Source: Areca catechu
Lineage: Eukaryota > Streptophyta > Magnoliopsida > Arecales > Arecaceae
Direction: 5' to 3'
DNA: 64,000 nucleotides
NCBI GenBank assembly: GCA_021397845.1
Contig: CM038052.1
Span: 169,748,182 to 169,812,181, forward strand
Positions 47,169-58,220 of this stretch are shown here, one piece after another (within the stretch, counting starts at the first letter, position 1; every line of letters begins with the position of its first letter). The notes below the pieces were generated by a model. The model searched no databases. It saw nothing but the letters and a program-made list of their open reading frames with translations, and was not told the DNA's origin. Made by a program: the position numbers and the translations under genes.

Positions 47169-48979
47169 GTGAAGTTCCTAGATGGATATGCTTCAAATAT
47201 CTCTCGGTGTGTGAATGTGAATGAAGGAAAAGTCATGGGTTTAAAAAGTTATGATTGCCATGTTATTCTTCAAAGGATACTTCCTATTGGCATTCGTGGA
47301 TTCTTGCGAAGGGATGTGTGTATTGCACTAGCAGAGTTGGGAGATTTTTTCCAAAGCTTGTGTTCCAAGACACTTAAAGTGGAAGAAGTACAAAAATTGA
47401 AAAAAGAAATTGTATTGATCCTTTGCAAGCTTGAAATGATTTTTCCACCTGCTTTCTTTGATGTCATGGTGCATCTGCCAATTCATCTATCCAATGAGAT
47501 AATACTTGAGGGTCCTGTACAATTTCGATGGATGTTTCCTATTGAAAGGTAATGTGAACAGTTAAACAATAATTTATTTTTAGTTGTCATTGAGATAAGG
47601 AATGAATATATTTTTAACACATTATTTGTTTATTTGTTTTATTAGATTTTGGGAAATCTTTAAAAAAATGTACGAAACAGAGCTCGTCCTGAAGGTTCAA
47701 TAGCTGAAGCTTATGTTGTCAGTGAATGTTTAACTTTTTGCTCATTTTATCTTCATGGAATTGAGACTCATTTCAATAGAGAGGAAATGAATTGTGATAT
47801 AGTAGAAGATGGTGGGTTATCTGTTTTCTCTCATAAATTTAGATCACTTGGAGTAGCAAAATATATTCAAATGTCATCCAATGAACTCGAGATGGCTCAT
47901 TGGTATGTGCTATCTAATTGTGAGGAGTTAGAGCCTTATCTTGAGTAAGTATTTATTAGTGCATATATCTTAGATGTACAAATCAATGGTTATATGTTTG
48001 TAAATTAATTACAATGCTACTTAATAGAAAATATTTTGAGCATCTTAAGAGAGAATGCACAACTAATGTAGAGAGAAGACAAAAGGAGCAATTCTCATCA
48101 TGGTTTAAAAAGCATGTAAGAAAATTATCATAATGTTGAGTGCATATCTACATTAGCTATATATTAACTAAATATATCCTGTTTTTTTGTAGATGACATG
48201 CTTGTTCAACCAAAAGGCACCAGAAGCAATGGTGGCACTATATTCATTAGCATGCGGACCTCATATTTGTGTTAGAAAATATGTCAGTTGCATTATCAAT
48301 GGTATTAGGTTTCACACAAGAGATTGTGATGACCACCATAGAAGACAAAATAGTAAGGTGACTGTAGAAGGAAATAATGGAGATGATGTCATTGACTACT
48401 ATGGCATGATCAATGAGATCATAGAGTTAGAATATATAAGAGATAAGAGGGTAGTTCTTTTCAAATGCATTTGGTTTGATGTTGGGAATAAGAGGTCTAG
48501 TATACAAATAGATGGAAAGATTATTAGTATTAACGTGAGCAAAACATGGTTTGATAATGATCCTTTTGTACTTGCTACACAAGCAAAACAGGTCTTCTAT
48601 CTCAATGATACCAAATTAGAAAAAATTGGCAAGTTGTGCAAAAATTTAAACATCGACATATATTTGATATTTCAGAAAATCAAGATAATAAGCTAAATGT
48701 GAATGAGCTGAAGTGAATGATGAAGTGTATTAAGATAATGAGCTGAATGTAAGTGATTCAATGATTGAAAATCTAGATGTTGAACCTTTGGTTAGACGTG
48801 ATGTCGATCCAGATATTATTGAAGCTAATATAGTACACACAATAGATGGAGTGCATGAAGAGGTCAATGAGTTTCTCACAAATGATGATTTAGAAGATGA
48901 AACATTGATAGAATATTGTGATGATGCAGACATAACTACTTATAATGATCATGACAGTGACATTGATGAAGATACATAG
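47169..48979 (+). pseudogene. TNP2 transposase, C-terminal exons (CACTA C)
   Basis: The first exon (47169-about 47550) reads LDGYASNISRCVNVNEGKVM and GIRGFLRRDVC, the DUF4218 part of TNP2. It appears to splice at GT 47551 into an exon at 47646-47947 (ARPEGSIAEAYVVSECLTFC, MAHWYVLSNCEELEPYLE). Further exons are 48028-about 48113 (HLKRECTTNVERRQKEQFSS) and 48192-48696 with DUF4216 (DYYGMINEIIELEYIRDKRV, LFKCIWFDV). An acidic tail at 48761-48976 ends at TAG. Only one stop and one late frameshift are evident, so this is much better kept than the B copy. Everything N-terminal of LDGYASN is missing, so it cannot be an active transposase. Confidence 0.88.
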
Positions 48980-49102
48980 TTAATATCCATTTTCATGTAA
49001 TAAATGATTATACACTCTCTTTATTTTCATCATTATTTTTTTTATATTTTCTTGTGTTCATTATTTGTACTAACTTGTTTAACTATTTATTTGTAGTGAT
49101 AC

Positions 49103-50835
49103 TTGAGAATAGTTCCAGGATTGAAACGCCGTACAAGGGCCAATTCCATAAATGTTCATTCCACCGCACCTACCCCAATAGTAGAGCCATCTATATTTTT
49201 ATCTCGACAGAATGCTTCTAACTCACCCTCCATTGAGTTTATAGTACCACCTAGTCAGCCTAGTTCTGTAGCTACAAATGAGCGATGTGTGCCACTTAAT
49301 ACATCTAATTCTGCACAAGGTGATATAGTTATTTTTTAATTAAGTCTTTTGATTTCTAAAGAAAAATTTTCTTATTTATATTTTCAAATGTTTATAGGTT
49401 TTGCATCAACGAGGAAGGGTCATGGTCCTACACGCGGTATTGGTTTGAGTAAGATGAAAAAATACTAGGTAATAATCTGACATTAGTGATTGATGTAGAT
49501 CAAGGGAGACCAGTTGATCGAGTGCAATCAGCAAAATTCTCTAGTGAAGTCGGTTTTGTTTCTAGTCAATGTATGCGTGTGCCTAAAAGATTTAAGGATC
49601 AAAATGAAGATGACTTAAATACTGCATTTGATAGGTTGGAGGTAAGACATTTTTTATGAATTTTCATATAAAGTTATGGAATCTTGTTATGAACATGAGG
49701 ACATTGAAGTATTTTTAGGTTGCCCATGTAGGAGCCAATTCTTTTACACATTATATGTTTCTTATAGTTGAAGATTACTGCATGCACATAGAATGATGGT
49801 GCTTTTTTTTGTTTATATAATTTATAGAGCAAATTGAAGATTCAGGATTTGAGAGAGGACGCGGAAGTATCGAAATGTGTGCTTCAAAGGATGCAAGCAT
49901 GTGGCAAGGATGTGAGGTCAACATTACGAAAGTATTATTTGAAATTTAGCTTTGATGCAAAAGCAAGGCGAAATAAGCCTGTCAATATATCTCAACAGAA
50001 TTGGGATGAGCTATGTGATTATTGGTCTAATCCTCATGTGAAGGTTTATAATCTTCTACCTAGTAACAAAATTTGATTTTTTGTTTTTATTAGTCTATAT
50101 GCTAATGAATATAGTTACTAACATTTGAAAGTTGTTTGTATTTCTTTTATCTCAAGGAAATTTGTTCAATCAATGCTGCAAATCAAGCGAAGGCAAAGAT
50201 GATCCATAAAACATGATCTATGGCATTTGTAGTAGTGCGACATGAAATTGTAAGAGACTATTTTATAACTATTATATTATTGAACACAGTTTAGGTTTTT
50301 AATAAATTTATTGACTTTGGTGTAATATTAGTCACAAAAAGAGCTCAATGGGGAAGAGTGTGACAGAATTACCCTGTTCAAGCGCACTTACTGTAATTTA
50401 GCAGGTGTATGGGCAAACTCTTATGTAGAGGAGTGTTATGCAAGTTAACATGTTTAGTTTCATTCATTATACACATTTTCAAATTTTCAAATTTTAATCA
50501 TATGACGACCTTTGTCTTAGAATGAAATGCAAAGGTTATTGGCCGAGTCTGAAATTGAAGGAAACTCTATAACTGTGGATGAAATTTGTGACAAAGTATT
50601 GGGAGTAAGATCTGGATACATTAAGGGACTTGGACATGGTCCAAAGCCACAACAAGCCTCAAGATCAAAGTTTAAGTTAAACCAACTTGAAGAACAATTA
50701 AAAAAATCTCGATTGGAGAATGACAAGTTGAAAGACAATGTAGATGAACTCAGGGATAGGTTGGATCAGCAAGGACGTCTAATCGAGATGTTACTTGCTG
50801 CACAGGGTCAATCCGTAACCAAACCATTAAGATAA
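49103..50835 (+). pseudogene. TNPA-like gene (Transposase_24 type) of CACTA C
   Basis: Exons inferred from GT/AG sites and coding character: 49103-49332 (S/T/P-rich), 49399-49642 (GHGPTRGIGLSKMKKY, one-base frameshift near 49470, then VDRVQSAKFSSEVGF), and 49828-about 50045 (ARRNKPVNISQQNWDELCDYW). Small exons lie near 50160-50250 and 50330-50440, and the last exon at 50521-50835 has ITVDEICDKVLGVRSGYIKGLG followed by a heptad-rich coiled coil ending at TAA. This is the partner protein of CACTA elements that binds subterminal repeats. Decay is mild: one frameshift and one or two stops. Confidence 0.8.
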
Positions 50836-51505
50836 TTTGTCATCTTTTAATTATATAAATTAATGATATGTAAAATAATAATCTTGTTTTACTTGATATG
50901 GTTACATTCTTATTTTTGCAGAAAAGGTGCACTTAGAAATGGCGTTCAACAACATGTCTTCAGTCTTTTGGGATAAGTGCTGTAGCCTAAATTATCTCAA
51001 GTGTCTGCTTCTCATTTTTGTATCCTGGTTGTTACTTGTACCTGCATTGATGGATACTTGGTCTGCTGAAGATTACTAGAAATCAAAACAAAGAGCTGAA
51101 GCATGTGCCTTGCTGGATTCTATGCATAGTTTTAACTTTATATTGATTTTACATCTTATGAAAAATATATTGGGTATCACAATTATCACAAGCATTACAA
51201 TAGAAAGAATAATATATTTTAAATAACATAACTTTAGTTAGCCAAACAATATATTTAAAAGAAGGTTTTCTTGAGGATCATTATGACATAGAGTTCAAGA
51301 GGTTACAAAATTTGTATCATTATATTTTTGATTTATGTACAGTTATGATATATATTAATAAAATAGTATTGTTATCTCTACAAAGATCATTATGTTTTTG
51401 ATACAACATGCACAGTTATGATACAAATTTGTATCATTATGTTTTTGATATATATAAAACCTGTCATCCCAATTCAATCAGTAAGGACCATGTAGGCTAG
51501 GGTGA
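50836..51505. other. CACTA C 3' non-coding DNA
   Basis: AT-rich, no gene. Repeated short phrases such as TTGTATCATTAT occur near 51310-51450. Confidence 0.5.
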
Positions 51506-52934
51506 TGATGCAACCCAAGAGGGAAGGTGAATTGGACTTTAAAACTTTTTTGCAAATGCTTCAAATAATGTGCCAATTCAAAGCATGTGTTTGTGAGATC
51601 AAGATAATGTACAGCAGAAATTAACAAGTAAATGCAAGAATAAAACAATCACAAACACAAAACAATTTATAATGGTTCGGTGCATTCCAAGGCACCTACA
51701 TCCACTCCCCAAGATTCCCTTGGGAATTCACTATAATCAAACTGATTACAGCTGCATTCCAAGGCACCTACATCCACTCTCCAAGATCCCCTTGGGAATT
51801 CACTATAGTCAAACTGATTATAGCTTGCTTATTTTCTAGGCTCACAAGTCAAACCTCTTGGTTTTCATGGGCTAACCAAAAATCCCTTAGTTTTCACGGG
51901 CTCACCAAAAACCCCTTGGTTTTCATGGGCTCACTAAAAATCCAGTTGGTTTTCACGGGCTCACCAAAAATCCAGTTAGTTTTACGGGCTCACCAATAAC
52001 CCAGTTGGTTTTACGGGATGACCAATAACCTAGATGGTTTTCTGGGCTAACCAACAACCCAACTTGTTTTGTCTTCAGGCTCATAAGTTAAATCCTAGTT
52101 GGTTTTTATCACATAGGCTCACCAACAACCTTGATGGTTTTTCCAAGGCTCATCATCGACTTAGATACAATAATTTAAGCATGAAAATAAAAAGCTTTCT
52201 TACAAAGCAAATTTGTCGATGAAGCACGTTAATTATTGATGTTGAGCTTTTCTCCATGTTGTAGAAGCTTCAATGGATGCTTGAAGATGTTGCTCTTGGA
52301 AGCTCCCTCTCCTTTTTAAATCTTAGGAGGCTCAACACTCTCAACAATTGAATCCTTAAAGTATTTTTACATGATCTTCAATAAATTCATCATTCAATCC
52401 AAAAGATCTACTTTCCCTTGAGATTGGTGGTGTTTAAATAGCCCTCCAAACCATATTTGACCGTTGGTGACCGTTGAAGGAGAAAATATAGCCGTTAGAG
52501 CCAAGTTGGGAAAGTTTGCATTTCAAAAAAACTAGCCGTTATAGCAAGTGTCGACACTTGATCTTCGTGAGTCGACACTTCATTTTCTTGAGTCAACACT
52601 TGACCAAAAATATCTTCTGAAATCTTCTGCTCTACACTGGTGAGTCGACACCTTGAGTCGACACTTTAGTTCCATGAGTCGACACTTGACCAAACTCCTA
52701 AAATCATCACATTCTGTATCCTGTTTGATCACAGGCCTTGAGTCGACATTTTGAGTCGTTGAGTCGATACTTTAAGTCAACACTTGGATTTAATGAGTCG
52801 ACACTTGACTGTACCAGTGCTGAAACTTCTTCAAATTCAATTCTTGAGTACCTGTAACTGATTTGCATACTTAACGCACAATTAGTACTCAAATATACTT
52901 AAGTGTTTTGTCATAATCAAAAACATAGTCAACA
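51506..52934 (-). mobile_element. Copia-type LTR, minus strand (solo LTR or fragment)
   Basis: On the minus strand it begins TGTTGACTATG and ends TTGCATCA. It resembles the LTR at 62815-64000 in layout: similar start (TTTTGAT...ACAAAA), a central run of GTCGAC motifs (52545-52805) and then many TTGGTGAGCC-like repeats (51850-52160). No adjacent internal domain was seen. Flanking bases (GGTGA and AACCA) do not match, so it may be truncated or the limits are off by some bases. Confidence 0.65.
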
Positions 52935-55099
52935 AACCACAAATCTGATACATTCTGCACATATGTTCTGGAAGCATGACCACAAATCAGTAATCAAATC
53001 TTTTAAGAGTTCAAGCGATAATAGCATGACCATAGTCTACATAAGTCTCAAGTTCCCATACTCAAATGAAGGAAAGATCAAATATTGTCTCAGGCTTGTC
53101 CTAACTATATTTGGCAATGGTTAAAGATGGACAATGCTGCATAGGAGGGCTTTTACCCTACTAGTTGTAGGGAAGTGACATTCTTGTTCTTGTGAAGTGG
53201 GGAGGTTGTCCACTTATTAAAAGGCTTCCTAGATATTAACTCATTCTTCTGATAGCAGATTTGTGATCCCACATAAGTTAACTTCAATATTTGGTGCCAA
53301 TAACTGATGGCAATATAATATCTCTAGTGGCCATAGTGTTGCATGGTCTGCATGGAATTTAGATAGATGTCAATTAGCACAACTAGCAGCTATAGCTAAG
53401 TTGTTTATGAACCCAGACAGCACCTGCTCTAATCAAGTTTAAAATGGTAACAGTCTTTAATCTTTGCCTATATTTGATAATGTCTAGTCACTAAAATTTG
53501 TTGTCATTTACATGCTTTTTTTGCTTCTCCTTTGCAAGCAAGTAGAACGATCCTTTGAAACTACTACATGAGCAACTACGGTCTAGTTCACTTTATAGAC
53601 CAAAGCTATCCTCATTTCTCTGCATTGTTTAACTATTTGATTTTGTTATCAAACTTGACACTGGATAATTAGTTGCTAGGTATTTATTTTTCTTGGCAAC
53701 TTTATTCTTCGTAAATGGTAAAGAATAACCAATTGATAAGTAGTCGAAGCATGTATAATTGTCCTATAGCTATACTTGCTAAATGTTAAAGGCAAAATGT
53801 TGTAATTTTTTAAGTCATTTGTTGTACATCATTCAATTGTATCTATCTATAATTAGAATGCAACCAAGTTACCTTGGGGACAAATCGATGACCAATTATA
53901 TTCAGGAAAAAAATGGTTGATTCGTTATTCTCATTGTATCATATACTTGTAATGATGATGTTTTCATGAATTCAATATTTCAAAACTTGAAGGCTCCCCT
54001 TTGCTCTTGGCTTTGTATGTTTTTGAAAGATGCCTGTAGAGGATTGTTAATTATAGTTGTGAAATGGTTAGTCCCCATACTCTTCAGCTATTGTTTACTT
54101 TGAATGATGAGTAACCAACTAATATTTTCTCCAGTGCATTTTCTAGAACTTCCAATACTCCATGCTTTAAATGCTTGCAAAGGATGCCTGCAAGAGGACA
54201 TAGATATGGAAAGAAAACAATTGTATCATCTTTACTCAAAGATTTAGTTTCTATGAATTTGTAGAATTGAGATGGATGACATTTCATTACTTCAAACACA
54301 TTATAATAATGTCAAAAGTGAGGTTGATTCTTTGGATTTCAGGAATTGTGGTGGGTGACATTTCATTATGGTAGGCACTCTCTGTGTAAAGATGGTAACA
54401 CTTCCAAAACATATTGAATGTATTTTGCTTATCGAAAACATAATGATACATATGTCCTCTCCAAGTTTTTGGTTGCTAAATTCTACCAATAATTTTTGTA
54501 GTATTTGGCTTATGTGCAACTTTTTTCTTCATTAATTACATTCTGCATTGTACATATGTCCTCTCCAAGTTCTCATTTCTATATATATGGGAAACTTTTC
54601 TTTTATTTTGTGCATGTTAGATTGAAGAAAATTTAAGAACAAATGGCATGTGAACTTTGTATCGATGGGATGTGAACTTTGCATTCATTATTGTTGCTGT
54701 TCTCTTTTTTTATATTTAACTAGTTTAAAATATTTACAAATAAAGATTATCTTTTATATTTATTCATGTAGGTTGATGATTTTGGAGTACAAAATCTATT
54801 GAAGTGCAAATTTTGCGCAATCCTGCGCATGTTTTAGAAATGTTTGGTTACTTATTTTTGAATATGTTTGATCTTTTGAAGAGCAGTGATTGTATTTTTG
54901 ATATCAACAACTGTTTATGATGACAATTTGGATATTATAGCCAAACATTTTGTTCATTTTGGATTACTATATGTATTGACAAATTTATATTCAAGACTAT
55001 AAGTATTTGGATCTCTTTCACTAAATTTTATTAAATTTGATTAATTTTGTAGATTTTTAGTTATAAAGAGTTCATAACAATGGTGAGTATCTTTGAATA
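52935..55099. other. CACTA C 3' non-coding DNA, continued
   Basis: AT-rich sequence between the LTR and the subterminal repeats. No gene recognised; short minus-strand open frames near 54084-54519 show no family character. Confidence 0.45.
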
Positions 55100-55793
55100 C
55101 AGGTGACATCAAAAACATACAAATGTATCAATTAGGCATGGGTGAGAAAAAAGATTTTTTCGACCAAAAAGTTAGTTGTTAATATTTTTTATTTTTTATA
55201 ACCCAAAAGTTGGTTGGTAAAAGTTTTCCTCCAACTTTTATGTCATAAATATTTCAACCAAAGAAAATGATTAGTAATAGTATAATTTTTTTTCTACAAA
55301 AAAAATTGGTTGCTAAAAGTTTACACAAAATTCTTTTCAACTAAAATAAATGGTTGATAATAATCATCATAGTTCAATGTCGACCAAAGTATTTGGTTGT
55401 GCATGCTATACTAAATATTTAACGACCAAAATAATTGGTTGGAAATTCTAAGACTTTTTTGCAGCCAATTATTTCGGTGGTGAATTAGTTATTAAGTGCA
55501 AAAGGTATTAGATATTTCTCGACCAATATCAACTTTTTGTGACAAAAAATTGGTCATTTATTGACCAAATAATTCATTATTAAAAATTTATTTTTTCCCA
55601 ACCCAATCTATTTTGGTCGTCTTATATTAATATTTTCCAACTAAACTCAAAATATGTTGCTAAAGGTAATTGCCAACGGGGCTTTCACAACCAAATTAGC
55701 AACCAATTGTTTTAGTTGGTAAAAGGTTTTAGCAACCAAAAACTGGCTTTTTGCGATGACTTATTTGGTTGTTAATTGCATTATTTGTTGTAG
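55100..55793. repeat. Subterminal repeats and right terminus of CACTA C
   Basis: Many direct and inverted copies of TTGGTTGnTAA/TTGGTCG-like motifs ending in TTGTTGTAGTG. LINE sequence follows immediately. Confidence 0.8.
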
Positions 55794-56058
55794 TGGCTCT
55801 TCGTCGGCACACCTAATCATTTGGGACATTGATTTTCTCCTCCAGGGCTATGCTTATATTGCTGTATGCCGATCTATAGGAAGGCTAATATAGCGGCGGA
55901 CTGGATCGTCTCCTTTGTTGCCTATCATTCTGGTTCTATTTTATGGTCTGATTGGCATTCTGCTCCTGTATAGCTTAGGAATCATATCCTTTTGGACTAT
56001 CTAAGTTATATTCATTCTCGTTCTTTGAATTGAATACGCCACTTTATAAAAAAAAAAT
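55794..56058 (+). pseudogene. LINE RNase H domain, second half, and poly(A)
   Basis: Resumes the RNase H frame broken at 44323: HLIIWDIDFLLQGYAYIAVC, then (after a frameshift) YRKANIAADWIVSFVAYHSG, the HREAN-AADW signature of plant LINE ORF2 ends. The frame closes near 56030, and a poly(A) run lies at 56048-56057. The next bases (56059-56092) repeat 43982-44015 imperfectly, as a target duplication. Confidence 0.75.
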
Positions 56059-56092
56059 CCATTTAACCTATTCTAGAAGTTGCCCATTTGAC

Positions 56093-56596
56093 ATAAACAT
56101 AATAGCCCCTAACCTAATAAATCAAAATAAATCAAATTGAACCAATTTTTTTGGATTAGTTTGAACCGGTTATTTTATGCAATCAGTTCGGTTTCCGTAT
56201 CAATGTTAAGAAACTAATTCAAATTGTTTTGATTTGAATATTGACAACAAATCCATCCAAACCAAATTGATCCAAACCAACCCGTGCACACTCCTAAGCA
56301 CAATTCTAGTTGTCAAAATTTGTAACTAAAACTAGAAGTGCTATATATATCTTTGTAATGTCTCTTTAGTTTGCTTGCATTTGAAAGCTACAATTGTAAT
56401 ACCTGTATTTGATTAATGTGGAGAGGTTGTAGTCATCCTGTAATTAACATGGTAACATTACCTTGTTATTATACTTTATTATAACATTAGATATTATACA
56501 ATTATTATTCATGTGACAAGATCGCTGACATGGAGTACACCTCGGATCCGGCAGGCAGCAAGGCAAGCAGACGTCACCATGTTAGATTTCCCCTTC
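56093..56596. other. Spacer, no gene seen
   Basis: AT-rich; includes AACCAAATTGATCCAAACC-type repeats. The string CCAACCCGTGCACACTCCTAA at 56278-56298 resembles, inverted, the start of 43486, hinting at an older inverted-repeat host element. Confidence 0.35.
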
Positions 56597-57720
56597 TAGC
56601 TCCTTCGTCAGGTGGCTCCCCAAGGGTCGAGCCCACCTCGACTGAGGTTGAGCTCCTTCCAGCTCCTTCACCAGGTGGCTCCCCAAGGGTCGAGCCCACC
56701 TCGACCGAAGTCAAGCTCCTTCTCACTCCTTTGCCAGGTGGCCCCCAAGTGCGAGCCCACCTCGGTCGAAGTCGAGCTCCTTCCAGCTCCTTCGCCAGGT
56801 GGCTCTCCAAGGGTTGAGCCTACCTCGATTGAAGTCGAGCTCCCTTCTAGCTCCTTCGCCAGGTTGCTCCCTAAGCATCGAGCCCACCTCGGACAAAGTC
56901 GAGCTCCCTTCCAGCTCCTTTGCCAGGTGGCTCTCCAAGGGTCGAGCCCATCTCGATCGAAGTCGAGCTCCATTCCGGCTCCTTCGCTAGGTGGCTCCCC
57001 AAGGGTCAGCCCATCTCGGTCGAAGTCGAGCTCCTTCCCACTCCTTCACCAGGTGGCCCCCAAGTGTGAGCCCACCTCGATCGAAGTCAAGCTCCTTCCA
57101 GTTCCTTCACCAGGTGGCTCCCCAAGAGTCGAGCCCACCTCGGTCGAAGTCAAGCTCCTTTCTAGCTCCTTCGCCAGGTGGCTCTCCAAGGGTTGAGCCA
57201 ACCTCGGCCGAAGTCAAGCTCCCTTCCAACTCCTTCGCCAGGTGGCTCCCCAAGGGTCGAGCCCTCCTCGGTTGAAGTCGAGCTCCGTTCCAACTCCTTC
57301 GCCATGTGGCTCCCCAAGGGTCGAGCCCACCTTGGCCGAAGTCGAGCTCCGTTCCAACTCCTTCGCCAAGTGGCTCCCCAAGGGTCAAGCCCACCTCGAC
57401 CGAAGTCGAGCTCCCTTCCGGCTCCTTCGCCAGGTGGCCCCCAAGTGCGAGCCCACCTCAGTCAAAGTCGAGCTCCTTCCAGCTTCTTCGCTAGGTGGCT
57501 CCCCAAGGGTCGAGCCCACCTCGGTCCAAGTCGAGCTCCCTTTCGACTCCTTCGCCAGGTGGCCCCCAAGTGTGAGCCCACCTCGGTCGAAGTCGAAATA
57601 CTTCCATCTCCTATGCCAGGTGGCTCCCCAAGGGTCGAGCCCACCTCGACTGAAGTCGAGCTCCTTCGCCAGGTTGCCCCCCAAGTGCGAGCCCACCTCG
57701 GCCAAAGTCGAGCTCGTTCC
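56597..57720. repeat. 63-bp minisatellite (about 18 copies)
   Basis: Units of about 63 bp containing CGAAGTCGAGCTCCTTCC, GCTCCTTCGCCAGGTGGC and GGTCGAGCCCACCTCG. Two unit forms alternate irregularly: GGTGGCTCCCCAAGGGTCGA and a shorter GGTGGCCCCCAAGTGCGA. A unit of 21 codons gives open frames in most frames on both strands; these are not genes. Confidence 0.93.
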
Positions 57721-58115
57721 TTTCGCGAAATGAAAAATGGCGTCAGCACCAAGTTTGCAATCGGAGTCGACGCGCATAGTATGGTGCATCCAATGTAGCG
57801 CTCCAAAGCTAGAAAGGTGCACCTACCGTCATTTGCACCATTCGGGGAAGAAAGCCCCGATCGAGGCATCTAGTCCTGCAGGCTGCAGCCGGCCACCTGC
57901 ACCACCCACAAAGAGAAGGCCACATTAGGGACCTCAAGTCCAAGGGCAGCTACCCTCGGATCAAGGCTCTACTGAACTTCTCTAACAGTGATAACCCATT
58001 GGAAGAACGAGGCTTGCAACATAACTCCCTACTATGAGGAGAAATGACCTCGGAAGCGCGACCTCGGATGCCATTGACCCTCGAGCACCCCGAGAGGGAG
58101 AAAATCGAGGCAAGA
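57721..58115 (+). other. Leader-like region before gypsy gag
   Basis: GC-richer sequence between the minisatellite and the insertion; probably part of the 5' untranslated region or gag start of the Tat-type element that resumes after 60039. No primer site was found. Confidence 0.35.
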
Positions 58116-58220
58116 AGGGGGGAGAACCAGTGATCTAAAAGGAGGACCCAATGGGTGAGAACAAGGTAAGCACAAAAAAAGGCAGAGAAGGGGAGATTAG
58201 TGGAGAAAAGGCACGAAGAC
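58116..58220. repeat. 105-bp direct repeat, left copy
   Basis: From GGGGGAGAACCAGTGATC to GGCACGAAGAC. Matches 59937-60039 with only about five or six differences. Confidence 0.92.

Larger units (their letters stand above)
47169..55793 (+). mobile_element. CACTA element C, right part only
   Basis: Starts inside TNP2 at 47169 and runs through TNP2's C-terminal exons, a TNPA-like gene (to 50835) and non-coding DNA to a terminus ending TTTGTTGTAGTG at 55793, i.e. CACTACAACAAAT as reverse complement. Subterminal repeats (TTGGTTGnTAAAAG/TTGGTCG types) occupy about 55100-55790. They differ from the TAGCGATGG repeats of elements A and B, so C is a different CACTA family. The left terminus and TNP2 N-terminal two thirds are missing. 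It hosts the LTR at 51506-52934. Confidence 0.82.

Noticed and set aside
56530..57869. Several open frames of 95-206 codons on both strands
   Set aside because: Artefacts of the 63-bp minisatellite; at least five overlapping frames are open at once.
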